Positions 22,751 to 35,019 of a DNA stretch of 64,000 nt are shown in pieces (position 1 is the first letter of the stretch; every line of letters starts with the position of its first letter). Under the pieces are notes generated by a model. The model searched no databases. It saw only the letters and a program-made list of their open reading frames with translations, and was not told the DNA's origin. The stretch is taken from positions 6,200,001 through 6,264,000 of the forward strand of contig NC_089422.1 in assembly GCF_013426205.1 (NCBI RefSeq). Reading direction: 5' to 3'. The position numbers were made by a program, and so were the translations under genes. This DNA comes from Metarhizium brunneum (lineage: Eukaryota > Ascomycota > Sordariomycetes > Hypocreales > Clavicipitaceae).

Positions 22751-24916
22751 ATGCCCAACATCAGAATCACCAAGCCGTGTCACAACTGTCGCCGCCGACG
22801 CCTGCGCTGTGATCGCTCGTGGCCAACATGCAACAAATGCACGTTGTCGGGTCAGGAGTGTCTTGGTTATGGAAAGGTATTCGTCTGGACGCAGGCGATT
22901 GATTCTCAAGGAAACCCACGGCCCTCGCCGGCCTCTGGACGTCGGCCAGGCGAGACTGGGGCATTTCAACCTCAAGCTCCTCCCGACTCTGGGGGAACGC
23001 GGGGAGATGTCGCCGTCGGTTGGGCCCTTGCGGGAACTGGAGGCCTGGACCCTGACCAGATTCACGATGTACGAGTCATCTACGCCGAACATGCTCACGA
23101 TGAACGGGTATTCCGCGGACACCACCAGCAACAGCCATTGGCCCTGCGTGGTGCCATGTCGGGGAAAGATATAGTCAGCCCAGGCGAAATGGCTGTCACA
23201 GACAAGGACGTGTGCATTGCCAACACACCGAATCCAGACCATCAGGTCGATATGCCTATCAGGGCCGGCCTTTTGGGTGGTCGAAGCCTGACGGATCCCC
23301 TCTTTCAAGACCTTGATCGTACTTCAAGAGCCTATATTACACATTGTGAGTAACAACGAGTATAGTATTGTCTTATCAGTCTGCCCCATTGCCATTACAA
23401 TATCCTTCAACTATCATTTCGGTGACCTCTCATCGCCGTTTTTCGTCTACGATGCCCTCGTGTATCATGCGACACTCTCCTACTTGTCACATCCCCTCAT
23501 CTCTCATGGCACACAAGCCTTTGTTCTGATCCGCCTGACTCCTCGGGGACCTGGTTCGAGGCGACGCTAATGCAAACAAACCGCCAGTCAACGATCGTGT
23601 CTGTCGAGACTTGGTCGCAAGAGACTCAGACAGCAATCCATTCCGAGAACTTATCCCTCTGACCAATAGACATCCGCTGCTGCTTCAAGTACTCATCGCA
23701 ACGTCCGCTATCCACTGCTGTAATTTGTTTCGGCCCACCAATTCCATTCCAACGAGTTTGACTAATCCAGGCGACTATCTTGCCCAGTTACGGTTGCGAG
23801 ATGATTCATCTAGGCAAATACTCATACATGCTTTGACGGCCAAGGAGAAAGCCATAGCCTACCTTCGCCAAGTCATGGGTTCATTGAATCTTGCTCGCAG
23901 CGAGGTGGGAAGCGTGGTGGCTCTAGCCGCTATGCATTTCTTTGTCAAGTTTGACCTGATTGACTTTGAACCGAGAGTTGTGGTTGAAAAGGAAGGAGAA
24001 GAAGTTAAAAAAATTCAAGGTTGGCGGTCCCATCTTGAAGCAGCAAGCATCGTCTTGGAATTGTTGGCCTTGGATCCCACGAGACATGCTTCAACCCGAA
24101 TATTGCGTGATTGTGTCATTGCCGATTGCTTCATGTGAGTATTCAACACTGCGCGTCCAAAGACATTACGGACACCCTCCAATCCTTTACAAGGAAAAAA
24201 GAAATGCTAAGACGACCCGTACTTGTCATAGATATCACATTCTTGGCTCGACTCTGGCAGAGACAGCAATGGCCTCACGCATAGCACGATGTGGTAGCGA
24301 GTTATTGGAAGTAATGAAACGAGTAGAGGTGAACAGTTATCTCTCGTGTCCGCCAGAGATTCTCAAAATCATCCTCTCCGCGTCCCAACTTTCATGCCAG
24401 GGCCCTTACACTGACTTTGACCTGGCGGCCGCAGACCAAGCACGCGCACTCATTGTTGAGGCGCATGCATTTGACATTGATGGATGGGTGGACCAGCTTC
24501 GACAGCTGCCAGACGTGACTGATATCAAAAGTCGATTCCATGTCGCCTCGGCGCACCGTTCGGCAGTATGTCTGTATATCATCCGGGCATTGCCGGTAGT
24601 GCGCGTCGTTTACCCCGTCGACGCCAACATTTTCGTGAACGACATACTCGACCACCTCGGCCAGATCCATGATGAAGACCCGTACTTCAAGGCCACGTCA
24701 TGGCCCACGTTCATCGCAGGTGCGGAGACCCGAGATCTTGGACACAGAAAATCGACCTTGAATCGCATGTTTGCCATTTGGCAGATTTGCCCATGGGGCT
24801 ACATCTTTGCAGCCATCAGGATGTTGAAGCACGCTTGGCAAATACAGGATACGAACCCTGAATCCAACGTAAATTGGCTCCAAGAGCTCAAAAAAGACGG
24901 TTATTTAATTGTGTAG
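22751..24916 (+). CDS. Zn2Cys6 fungal transcription factor
   Basis: Exons 22751-23345, 23588-24134, 24232-24916; predicted 608 aa. The N-terminus has a complete binuclear zinc cluster: Cys10, 13, 20, 27, 30, 37 (C-X2-C-X6-C-X6-C-X2-C-X6-C) within KPCHNCRRRRLRCDRSWPTC. The C-terminal half, from FNDRVCRDLVARD through NPFRELIPLTNRHPLLLQ and DCFIYHILGSTLAET, resembles the fungal-specific regulatory domain of the acriflavine-sensitivity (acr-2) type. Intron 1 is long (242 nt) but joins frames precisely (H-F-NDR); intron 2 (97 nt) has branch TGCTAAG. It is probably a nuclear regulator with unknown targets. Neighbouring genes (permease upstream, MAS1-like downstream) are more than 2 kb away, so no target can be inferred from position alone. 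Confidence 0.88.
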
Positions 24917-27336
24917 AAACAGAGCTGCCACCAAGCCAAGAGCGACGGCTATCTTCTGGGTAGTAGCATGATAACGGCCACAGCTCCATTGCCATGGCCC
25001 GATGGCCCATTTCCTGTTTTGTTTTCTTTGTTTTCTTGTCGTTTATGGTTTCCCAATCTTCTCCATGACCATTGAGGCATGTCCATCTCACAAGCTTCCT
25101 GTTACAATTCTCTTCCCAGTCCATGGTGGGTGGTCCCATTTTACGAATATTGACGAGGACAAGAGTGTGCTAGCAAACAAGAGGGGGGGGGTTGCAATTT
25201 AGCAGCATGTACAGCGGTTCACTGAGCATAGTAATTAATTCAATCACATTCTAATGCGTACCTCTAATGGGCCGTAGGTGGTGTGGTGTCGTGAGGAGTA
25301 TCGTGCCGTGTTTCAAGTACTTGTTCATGGACGAATCTCCCTCTCTCCGTGTCCACGCCAGCCCGATATGACGACGGCGCCAAGGTTCTTCCTACAGAGG
25401 CGCGTCGAGCCATCAATCTCCTGCGTCTCCTACTGCACAGCCATCCCGAGAGACTCCGTTCCGGGCGCTGTTCTTGGAATTCATTTCGCACCCGAACTCT
25501 GCCTACTTCTGTGGCGGTGTTTGTCGCACGTTTTTGCAAACCATGGGGAGCAAGCTGTTTCAGCGGGAGATGTTCAGAGCAGCGTGGATCCCTCCTGAGA
25601 AATAGTTTTGCCCCCAAGTAAATCGTGATGCGCGGCTATGGTTTGATGCGACCCCCGAGCCCCGAGGGAGGGGAACGAACCGTGGCGTTTGTTCCTTTGT
25701 GTCAGACCAGCGGCCCCAGAGGTAGGCGGAGACTAGTGTATTTCTTGGTCTGGAGTTTCATGGATATTGCCGAGCGTTTTGTTTTTTTTTTGCCTCTTTT
25801 TTTCTTCTCTCTTTTGAGGCAGTGGTTGCTAAATGGTTTGGGTTTGGGGAATTTTACGCCATGACTTGCAGATCAATTTGGAAAAAAGGTGGTACAGTGA
25901 AGGAACAACTTGCACTTTACCAGAGGTTCCTTCCGTTTTGGTAATGCAACTTGTCGGGTGGCAATTGCACCTCAAACCCTCCAAAAGGATGCTGCGGCCT
26001 CGATATTCTGCACCTGGTTTGGGTGTGCATTGCAGAGATTCCCCTCAATTCGAGATGAGACTGCACCATTTGCCTTGTTTTCTGTAAACTTTATCTCTTG
26101 TTGGCATGGTGCAGCCCCCCCTTCACATGCGTGCGCGACTGCCTGCGTTGCACGGAGTGCTCGAGACGTATGTATTCTCGTACTTTGGAGGCGAATGGCT
26201 TTGAGATAGCTGCAGTACTACCAACCTGGGACGATGCAGCGTAAACTTCCCGCTGTCAAAGCGTGTAGGGCTGGTAAGGAAGACCAACGCACGTCGACTG
26301 TCAGATAGTGCGACATGAGAATAAGAATATCAGTAGCAAGGCTCGCAGGGGAAGATTGCAATGGTCGGAGCGACGCCCCAGCTCGGTGTCATAGCATCGT
26401 GGGGTTCGACCGTTCGAGTGTGTGAGGAAGGGCACGACAAGCTCCCACGAACTCAACTCCATCAAAAATGCAATCGAGAGGCAGCCACTCGCAACACCTC
26501 CCAAGCCTGGAAGATTCCATTCGGAGTCTGCGGCGGCCGAAACAGCCTGGGAGAAGGACCTCTCCATACGGAGGTCGACAGCCGGGCCTCATAAGGCAAT
26601 CCCCATCGAATGGCAACCATTTCGTCAACGGTGCCTGAGGGCACGTTTTGGATCTGCTTCAAGAAACCAGTTCTCAGCCCTGGGGATTCTCGCCGATCAT
26701 CTGCAGTCGAGATCCGGGGGGGGGGGCTGATTCCTTGCGCACAGTCATTTTCTCACGCAGACCCTTGACACAAGCTTGCGGCTCAACGGAAATAATGGAG
26801 GGTTGCCTTCACCTGCCAGACACTAGTTTATAAGAGAAACTTGTAAGGCTTAGCCTAAAGTAATATCAACGGGAGCAGTCACGAGAAGATCCCCGGCTGG
26901 CAAGCTCCCAAACCTCCAGCCCAGATATCTCCAAGACGCACCATGTCTGCGTTTCAGACTACCATTTCAAAACTCTGCCCTACCTGTATCGAAACAGCGG
27001 CTCAAGCGCAGAAGGGAAGCAATGGAAACCTAACCTTATCCTGCCATACAGGACTGAAGCCTTCAAGCCTGATGTCATTCGATGTCTTGTGAGAATGAGG
27101 TTCCGAATATCTCACCACGTTCAAGTATATAGCACACCGCTCCGCCACCCATCTGGATATATCGTTCCTCATCTGGAAATCACAAACTCGCAAACATCTT
27201 TCACTTCTTCACATTTCAAACCCTCTCTTTTGGTTTGTGCTTTTGCCCTGGTGGCTCTTTTTCTTGTAAACCTAGCCTTCGCTGTCTAATACCGGTCCGA
27301 GACCAACTTACAAAGCTCCCTACCTTATCCATCAAT
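24917..27336. other. Intergenic region upstream of MAS1-like gene
   Basis: 2.4 kb with no supportable gene. The 5' flank of the MAS1-like gene near 27190-27330 is C/T-rich with TCTTCACATTTC-type sequence, likely the leader. An 8-G run lies at about 26719-26726. The long promoter-side gap would fit a highly regulated gene, but no specific site is recognised. Confidence 0.5.
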
Positions 27337-28444
27337 ATGCGTTACGCTCTTGTTTCCGCGGCTCTTGCAGCTACTGCTTCTGCCCATGGACTGGTTACCA
27401 GGATCCAGGGCGCTAATGGTGTCATGATGCCCGGTCTATCTGGTACGTCTGCAGTCCACTTACACACGCTGTATATCCATGGCAAAATGACCAACACAGA
27501 AATATAGTTGCCGATGGCACTCCCCGTGACTGCTCCAGCAATGGCTGTGGCTCACAAGCCGATACGGCCATCATCAGACAGCGTGATATCCGAAGCGGTC
27601 GTGCCAGTCCCCTCGGACGAACACAAGGCAATGGCCCTATTGATGCCAGCGTCATGGTCAGCAGCTTCATGGGCGGTGCCAACACCGCCAAGGCCCCTAC
27701 GAACAATGGAGCATCCGGTGCTGCCGGCCAGGAAGATGACCTGTCTGCACTCCAGCAGCAGCGTCAGCAGCGCCGGGAGGAAGAAAAGCGACAGCTCGGT
27801 CAGCTCTTGGGCGGCGGCAAGGCCAACGGCGGAGGTGGCCTCCTCGGTGGTTTGCTCGGTGGTGGTGCCGGCGCCGGCAAGCAGACCAACGCTGCTCCCG
27901 AGAGCATGGTTGCTGATACCGCTGGCCAGGGATCTTCCCAGGGTCTCCCTACTGCTGATGAGAACGGCGAAGTGACCATGGTATTCCGACAGGTACGCAT
28001 ACTCACTCCGAATCCTTCCCAAGCCCGCTTCTGCTCAACCACAACACAACCCAACTCAACTCAACTCAAACCACGTTACTGACACAAATATAGATCAACC
28101 AAGACGGTGCCGGTCCCCTCAGCGCCTCCATAGACGCCACGTCTGGCGGCACAAAAGCCGAGTCCTTCCAAAACGCCGAGGTCACCCAGGACGTCCCCGG
28201 CCTTGGATTCGGCGGCCTCTCAACCGCCACGAAAACCGATTTCCCTCTCAAGGTCAAGATGCCCGCGGGCATGACCTGCGAAGCCAAAGTCGGCGGTGCT
28301 GAAAACGTCTGTATCGTTCGTGTTCAGAACACCGCTGCTGCCGGCCCCTTTGGTGGCTCTGCCGCCTTCACCCAGACCAAGACTGCTCGTGCGCGAGCCA
28401 TTGCTTACCGCCTCAAGAAGCGCATGGAAATCAACCGCGATTAA
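27337..28444 (+). CDS. Secreted MAS1/GEgh16-like surface protein
   Basis: Exons 27337-27442, 27508-27992, 28094-28444; predicted 313 aa. A signal peptide is evident (MRYALVSAALAATASA, cleaved before HGLVTRIQG). The mature protein has GANGVMMPGL, TPRDCSSNGCGSQADT, a Q/R/E-rich stretch, a Gly-rich LLGGLLGGG segment, and a C-terminal domain with GPLSASIDATSGG, MPAGMTCEAKVGG and NVCIVRVQN. This pattern is the GEgh16/MAS1/GAS family of ascomycetes, first known from appressorium-stage transcripts of Blumeria and Magnaporthe; some members contribute to host penetration, others occur in insect-pathogenic and saprobic fungi. Cysteines sit in pairs consistent with secretion. The product acts outside the cell or at the wall; its biochemical role is unknown. 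Splice joins S-G-V and Q-INQ keep the frame. Confidence 0.85.
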
Positions 28445-29168
28445 ATGTGCTTTCTTGGCCTTGGGTCGAACCGTACAAAGCCGTTTCGTACATTAGCCAC
28501 TCCGTCTCAACACATATACGGGGTCATGTGCTCAGAAAATATCATATCTTTTCTCTTGTTAATTAGTCGTCGATGAAGTTGTTTTCTGCAATTGCTGAAA
28601 CACGAATGCTCTTAATATAAAACACGTGATTTTTCCCCCTTAGCTCCGAGTTCCTAGCCTATTTATTCAAAACTGTGAAGCCATGTTGCACATTTGGTCC
28701 AGCGAGATGCAACATCACCCTCCGCTTGAGGCACATATTCCGCAGATTGGTTGGTCACGGCGCATCAGGGTTGCGCATGGAATAGACTCCATCGAGGCTG
28801 CAACGCAGAAATTACGCATATCAAATAGCGTATATATAATCAAAGGCTCCAAGTACCCATCGTGCCCGGCAAGGTCACAACTTCCTTTTTGAAACACACA
28901 TCCCATGGCCCCCACCTGTTACTTGTAAGTGTCAAGGGGTCGAAATTCACCACCACGCAACTGAGAAACTCAGGATTACGGATAAGATTACACAAATGAG
29001 AAAGAAGAGCGAACACGTGCGACAAAAGATGAAAACTCCACATTATGCACAGTTAGTCGTCGTCGTCGTCATTAAAACAAAGGCATTGAGTTGAGGTGCC
29101 AATGTTGCTAATAGGCTAGTCAGAATCCAGGAAGAAAAGATACGTGTAGAGTGAGTGAATCAATAAGG
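28445..29168. other. Convergent intergenic region
   Basis: 724 bp between the MAS1-like stop and the zinc-knuckle gene stop. AT-richer than its surroundings, with no gene, motif or repeat that I can support. Confidence 0.55.
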
Positions 29169-31026
29169 TCACCACCGACGGCTAGAAATGTCAGTAAACT
29201 GGCTGCCATGAATAATTAGGCCTTCACCAGTTACGTACCTGTAAGCAGAGTTCGTGGTTACCGGCCGACGCTTTGGTTTGAATCTGTCTTGATGTTCCGG
29301 GCGCTGACGTGTGCTTGGTTTCTCTGGAGACCTTTGTTTAAAAGGTCTTCCTAAAAGCTCCGCCTCCAAGGAATTCAAGTCTGAGGACTGACTAGACTGT
29401 GAGGAGGCACGTGAAGCAGTAGATCCACGTCTCTTGACCTCAGCGCGGTCCCTCTCGGCTTGCTGTCTTCGGTCAACCTCTCTCGGGACGTCAATAGCGT
29501 CCCAAATACATTCTTCATCTTCATCGGATTTAGACGTCTTGGCTTCATTTCTAGGAGAAGCGTCCGTCTTTAGCCGCTTAGGTTGTCGTTCATGAATGTT
29601 AGAGTCATCGTCGTGAGAGTGCTTGATGCTGTCTCCACGGTTTTCTGACAAGGACCGCCTTTCTGAGCCATCTGACATGTCACTTCGGGCCTGAGAATTA
29701 TTCAACTTAGGACTGCTACTCCCGTCGACTTTTTCAACTCCAATGCTCGAACCTAGGTCATTGGCAGCAACAGGCGCATTGGCTTTCTTTGCCACAGATC
29801 CGTTGTCATCACGGTTGCGAGGGACGTTTTCGGAAGAAGGTTTTCGATGTGTTTGATCCTTCGAGGCTCGTCTTCCGTTATTTGTACCCTTGGGACCTGC
29901 AACCTGTTGATCCGGAGATCCCGCGTGAGAGTTATGACTCTTTGAGCCGGCATTGCCATGATGCCGTTGGCCTTTCCGAGAGCCACTCAATCGTCGATTC
30001 TCTGGGGAGTGGTTGGGATGGCCATGCTGATGGGAGCCAGTGTTCTGGTAACGCTGATTATGATGATCGTTGGATTGTCGCCTGTCTCTGCCCTTGTGGC
30101 GGTCATTTTTGCGCTTGTTCCTGTGCTCATGTTGCTGATTGGATTGATCATGACTCTTGGGTGGTTTAGCTGGGAGCGGATGAGATGTCACTCCTGCAGG
30201 TGGCTTTGGAGGTAGGCTAGGTGGTTTGGCAAGTCCAGAGGTTTGCCTAGATCCTGATCGGTTCTGAGGCGCAGTTGTATTCACAGGCGGCGACGATTTC
30301 AGCGGAGGGGGTGATCGTGAAAAAATCTGGTTGTGGGGAGATGGCCTACTTTCATGTCCATCTCCTCTGCTGACAGGAAAATGACCGCCAGGAGGAGGTC
30401 CTAGAGCAGGTGGAGGACCCATGTAGCCGGGAGGGCCAAAATGAGGTGCGCCATGAGGAGGTGGAGGCTGATACGGAGGATGAGGATGATGGTGAGGCGG
30501 AGGAGGGTGTGAGTATCCATAAGCAGCAGGTGGAAAACTACCAGTATATGCAGGCGGCGGCGGCGGAGGAGGAGGAGCAGGAGGAGCATACGCTTGGTAC
30601 GGCGGCGCTTGGCCCGGATACGATACTGGAGGGTGAGGATGGTGATGATGTCCTGGCGGCGGCGGCGGCATGTGGTTCATGCCTTGACCAAAGGACGGTG
30701 GAGGAGGAGGCGGCGGCGGAGGACCATATTTGGTGATGATAGGTCCTTTTGATCGTTTGTTAGAACCAGGGCCTTGTCCTTTGGGGTGGGTTTGATTCGG
30801 GGTGGATGAGCTTCTCCATGCCGCAAGGCCTCTGTAATTGTGGTTAGACTGTTGTCATATATAGACAGTATTACTAGTAGCTAGGTTCAGATGCCTTCAG
30901 TGATACTTACGCTGGCGTTTCTCTGGTAGGTTCGGGGCAAGCAACAGCCCAGTGGCCTACAGTCCCGCAGTTGTAGCATTGGGGCTCATCGGGCTGGCCA
31001 TGTTGGCCAGGACCTGAAGTTGGCAT
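29169..31026 (-). CDS. CCHC zinc-knuckle, proline/histidine-rich protein
   Basis: Exons 30911-31026, 29239-30831 and a 13-nt terminal exon 29169-29181; predicted 573 aa. A single zinc knuckle lies at residues 17-30 (CYNCGTVGHWAVAC, C-X2-C-X4-H-X4-C), followed by a basic linker (GSNKRSKGPIITKYG) and a very Pro/His/Gly-rich region (~70-160) with poly-P runs. The remainder is hydrophilic with R/S/K/H-rich segments (KNDRHKGRDRRQSNDHHNQR). A conserved-looking end spans the last intron (TTNSAYS-RRW). The knuckle plus basic disorder suggests RNA binding in the nucleus, by analogy only; I know no specific function. The last intron (57 nt) is in frame and stop-free, so unspliced mRNA would also give a complete protein with a different tail. 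Confidence 0.8.
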
Positions 31027-32581
31027 TGCAGATCATCCACAGCGAAACGCGGGAGCTGTCGACCAAGAGGTCTGGGATTGATTGAGGCGCAAGTGCTCTG
31101 CGCGGAGCACAGGCAAGACTGAAACAAGAGGGATCTACCCAGCTGTCGAATGGTCGGGATAAGACGAAGCAGTGAGTTTCAGCTGGAGAAGTATCGCGGC
31201 AGAGGTGTGGTTGGTTAAGAAGCAAGCGTTGGCAGACTCTCAATGAGTAGCAGGCGGGCTATTGTCGTCGCGACGGATGAGATCAATGTTGACAGGCTGG
31301 CTGAATTAGCGACGACAGCGTCAAGGTTTCACAAATCCCCTCCCCCAGGCCTCATGGGACTCCGTGAGAGGGGCCACATGAAACCGAATAAACAAGTGGT
31401 GATGGGATTGTGGTGATTTGGCAATGAGATGCGCAACTTCGGTAGCTAAGAGACGGCTTGAAGCTGAAGGTGCTAGAACATGAGTACCACGTGAGACAGC
31501 GCACGGGCCAAGGAGGTTACTCGCCGTGTCGCCCAAAAACCCAGGCCTGGGACCAGGACTAGGGCTGTTTGGCGCTGCCGATTCGGAGCATAGTGGTCGG
31601 CCAGCCCGCCTGGCTCTAATAGCTCCAGGTCACTGAGTAAAAGTACGTAAGTACCTAACGAAGGTATGTTTTCAAGAGCTGCAATACTGGTCTACTGGCT
31701 TCCGACGCACAAAGTACTTGCGTAATACTCTCTCCCAAGTTTGGCTTCACCAGCCCTAGAAGCACTTGAGCCGGACCTTACCCGGTGCCCGGTACAGAGC
31801 CACTGCAACTGCATTCCACGCACTTCCCTCCATATGACGGAGTACTTGCACAAAATTATACACAACTACTAACAAGTTGTGCATTGAACTACGCACAAAA
31901 TCGGCCACACTTAACACGTTCCTACCAGAGACCAACTACTTAAGTACCTACTAGGAAGAAATGCCAATGTATGTCTATACATTAGGTAAAGTATGTTCGA
32001 ACGCTAAATGCTTAATGTGCCCTACAGTACTCCGTACTCAAGTGCCTAGGTATGTATGTGTATGTCCCTCATCTCCGCCGCCATTAACCACTAACCAGCG
32101 GCCACTACAGACCATCTCCACGCACACGCCAGTCTCAATTCCAAAGTGGGTCCATCAGCTTTAGTCCTAGAGGTTTCTTGTCCACCTTGCCAAATTCTCA
32201 GGCGCCAGGCCAAAGCATTCTGGCACTGGCGCTCGCAACTACTTATCTGCTCGATTTCAAATCCATCCAACGCTCCAGGTCCGCCTCCCCGCGCTCAAGT
32301 GAAGGCAACATACGAACCTATAGAGAGCGCCTTTTAGTTCCGATGACTGTATAGGGCCTGTCTGCGTTCGCCTGCCAAAGGAGGCTCCTCTGCCGGCGTT
32401 GAGCTCCTAGGCAATCCCGATCATGTTGGGTCATACAGCCAGTACACCTCTAGATATTTCCTCTGCCCAGAGCAGATATCGACACGACCACACCTGATGC
32501 AGCCCCGTGTATGCGATACTCGGCCACCAACATATATACTCGCCAAGCCCCTGACCGGGTGCATCGCATCGGATATCAAAC
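31027..32581. other. Divergent intergenic region, zinc-knuckle gene / PPG1
   Basis: 1.55 kb between divergent starts. It contains a dense set of GTAC/TACTT words (31640-32050), including CTTAAGTACCTACT at ~31938, a TACGGAGTA-core motif at 32028 (minus) and a near copy (GACGGAGTAC) at 31836. There is also an inverted repeat at 31847-31883. No gene seen. Confidence 0.6.
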
Positions 32582-33775
32582 ATGCCGAGCTTACCAGGTT
32601 CGCAGAAATCACCGCTTGCTTGCTCACGCCTCGGATTCCATGCCCCGGGTCTAACCATCAATAGCGTCCGTCGACTTGGACGAGTGCATCTCGCGCCTCT
32701 ACAAAAAGGAACTTCTGGCAGAGTCGGTCATCGAAGCAATATGCGCCAAGACGAAAGAACTACTTATGCGCGAGAGCAATGTGGTCCACGTGCGGGCTCC
32801 TGTCACCGTAGTAGGCGACATCCACGGCCAGTTCTTCGACCTGATCGAGATATTCAAAATAGGGGGCTTCTGCCCTGATACGAATTATCTCTTTCTAGGT
32901 ATTTACCCACGCCCCTGCGCGCTCGCGCCATTGCCAACGCACAAACACGGATTCGGTGGCATGCCTTGCTGACTTACTCCGGGGCAGGCGACTATGTCGA
33001 CCGCGGCATGTTCAGCGTAGAGACGATTTCGCTCCTTGTTTGCTTAAAATTACGATACCCCAACCGTGTGCATTTGATACGCGGCAACCACGAATCGCGA
33101 GGCGTCACCCAGTCATACGGGTTTTATACTGAGTGTTCTAGGAAATACGGAAATGCCAATGTGTGGCATTATTTCACAGACATGTTTGATTTCTTGACTC
33201 TGAGTGTTGTCATTGACAATCAGATATTCTGCGTACACGGTGGTATGCTTCAAAATTCAGCTATCCTTGCTTCATGTCCGCCCTTTCCCCCGGCACTTTC
33301 GCGCTGACAAATGGCAGGCCTGTCGCCATCAATCCATTCCATTGATCAAATCAAAATCATAGATCGTTTCCGCGAGATCCCCCACGAAGGGCCGATGGCG
33401 GATCTAGTATGGTCGGACCCGGACCCCGAACGAGACGAATTCTCCCTCTCACCCCGCGGGGCAGGCTATACCTTCGGAGCCCAGGTAGTCAAGAAGTTCC
33501 TGGCCGTGAACAACATGTCTCATATTCTGCGGGCACATCAACTCTGCCAGGAAGGTTTCCAAGTGTTATACGACGACAGGCTTAGCACTGTGTGGAGTGC
33601 CCCGAACTACTGCTATAGATGTGGTAATATGGCTAGTGTGCTGGAGGTGAGCGACAACGGAGAGAGGTTCTTCAACGTCTTTGCGGCAGCACCTGAGAAC
33701 GACCAGCACAAAGACATACAGCCGGGAAATGAAAAGGTCGCCGATGGCAATGCTCTGCCGGATTATTTTTTGTAG
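32582..33775 (+). CDS. PPG1: PP2A-like serine/threonine phosphatase Ppg1
   Basis: Exons 32582-32597, 32665-32898, 32988-33242, 33318-33775; predicted 320 aa. All PPP-family metal and catalytic motifs are present: GDIHGQF, GDYVDRG (across intron 2), RGNHESR, VHGGLSPS (across intron 3), RAHQL and [11 protein letters not shown]. The C-terminus PDYFL is the PP2A-type methylation/regulatory tail. The N-terminal [33 protein letters not shown] and [20 protein letters not shown] favour the fungal Ppg1 branch over PP2A, PP4 or Sit4. Ppg1 acts with the Far/STRIPAK-like complex; yeast Ppg1 opposes Atg32 phosphorylation in mitophagy. The first exon encodes only MPSLP plus one base; its donor (G|GTTCGC) is weak, but branch CTAAC and acceptor AATAG fit. 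N-terminus less certain than the rest. Confidence 0.88.
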
Positions 33776-34091
33776 TGTGGGTGCATCATGTGCGAGCTAG
33801 CGCTGTCTTGGCATTCTTGGTGTTACATATTTCGGCAAATAGATAGAATTGCATAACCACCTGCAATGGTTTGAAAGCGATCGGTTTGAAACTCTTGCCA
33901 AAGTCTTGTGCGGGATATTAAAAACAAGAAATTCCAGTCTTGATATTTTGTTCTGGTAATATACGAATATGAAAGCAATAGGCTTTCTACTCACTAGACA
34001 AATAAATGTAGCCTTGCAGGTATTTTCGTTGCCTCGTTACGCTTAACAAACATGTGATGCCAAATCCGCCCCCAAATCACAGGCCGTGACA
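33776..34091. other. Short convergent 3' region PPG1/RDI1
   Basis: 316 bp, AT-rich, between two convergent stops. Presumably both 3' UTRs and polyadenylation sites; nothing else seen. Confidence 0.6.
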
Positions 34092-35019
34092 TTACCAGTC
34101 CTTGGCAATGTCAAAGCTCCACTCGAACTCGAGATGCTTCTTCTTGTCGTCGTCAACGAAGCTAGAAAAAGTGTTGTAGTGGCCACGGGCGAGCATTCCA
34201 GAGGGGGCCTCCTCCTCCTGGACTACAAGCGTGCAAGGTCAGCATCGACGTCGCCAGGAGTTGGGTGGACTGGCGGTTGGCCACATGACTTACACTTCTT
34301 GGTGTACGCGGGCTGGTTTTCCGTATTGGGGGCATAACTCCCCTGTTCAAACAGTCAGCAGCGGCGCTGTACAGACACCGAAACATGCATTTCCTTACAA
34401 TCATCTCCGAGTCCTTGGAGACCTTGATACCCTTGCGCTTGACGACCTGGACGTAGTGCAGACCACTCAATATCTCATGTTGGACCTTGAACTCGGCGCT
34501 CATGGTGAACTTGGAGCCTTCCTTGATTTTAAAGGGCTTGTCCTTGAGGCTCTTCTCGCTCCCCGGCGTGGACAGGTCAATCGTGACGGGGTCGCGGCCG
34601 GGAGAGTCGAGGGTCAGAGCACGGATGATGCAGACTCGGGGATCGTTGGGGTCGGAAACATCTTTGCCGCCGCCCAGGCCGAGGGACTTCTTGTACCTCT
34701 GGAGAGATTCATCGCCGGCATCTACCAAGAAGAGTGCGTTAGCCCTGTGGGTTTGCTGCAACGTGAGTCGAATACGGTCATTCTCGACGCGGGGTCCAGT
34801 GTTGATTGCCCGACAAAGGTAGATGAACCGCCCAACGAATTCGTTGAAGGAACAGGAAGACGGGCAAAAAAAAAAAAAAAGAAAAAAAAATAACTCCAAA
34901 AAAAAAAAACTCCGAGTTAACATACCCATCTGCTCGTACTGAGCTAAGCTCTGCTTGGGCTGGGAGAGCTTGTAGCCTTGAGTCTCCTCGGGCATGGAAT
35001 CTTCTTCGTGGGACGCCAT
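34092..35019 (-). CDS. RDI1: Rho GDP-dissociation inhibitor
   Basis: Exons 34926-35019, 34399-34721, 34294-34342, 34092-34222; predicted 198 aa, the usual RhoGDI length. The N-terminal arm ([24 protein letters not shown]) binds Rho switch regions. The immunoglobulin-like C-terminal domain, which holds the geranylgeranyl group, includes [62 protein letters not shown] and the end [13 protein letters not shown]. RhoGDI extracts Cdc42/Rho/Rac GTPases from membranes and keeps them in the cytosol. Intron 1 is 204 nt and carries long U tracts just after the 5' splice site; introns 2 and 3 are 56 and 71 nt. All joins are confirmed by family conservation (e.g. [13 protein letters not shown]). Confidence 0.93.

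Noticed and set aside
22688..23308. 206-codon antisense frame over the Zn2Cys6 exon
   Set aside because: It mirrors a sense exon with a complete zinc cluster and has no domain.
27552..28022. 156-codon antisense frame over the MAS1-like gene
   Set aside because: Shadow of the Gly/Gln-rich sense exon, which has a signal peptide and correct splicing.
18761..28444. Possible co-regulated cluster of permease, Zn2Cys6 factor and secreted protein
   Set aside because: Gaps exceed 2 kb, there is no biosynthetic core enzyme, and the functions do not form a pathway.
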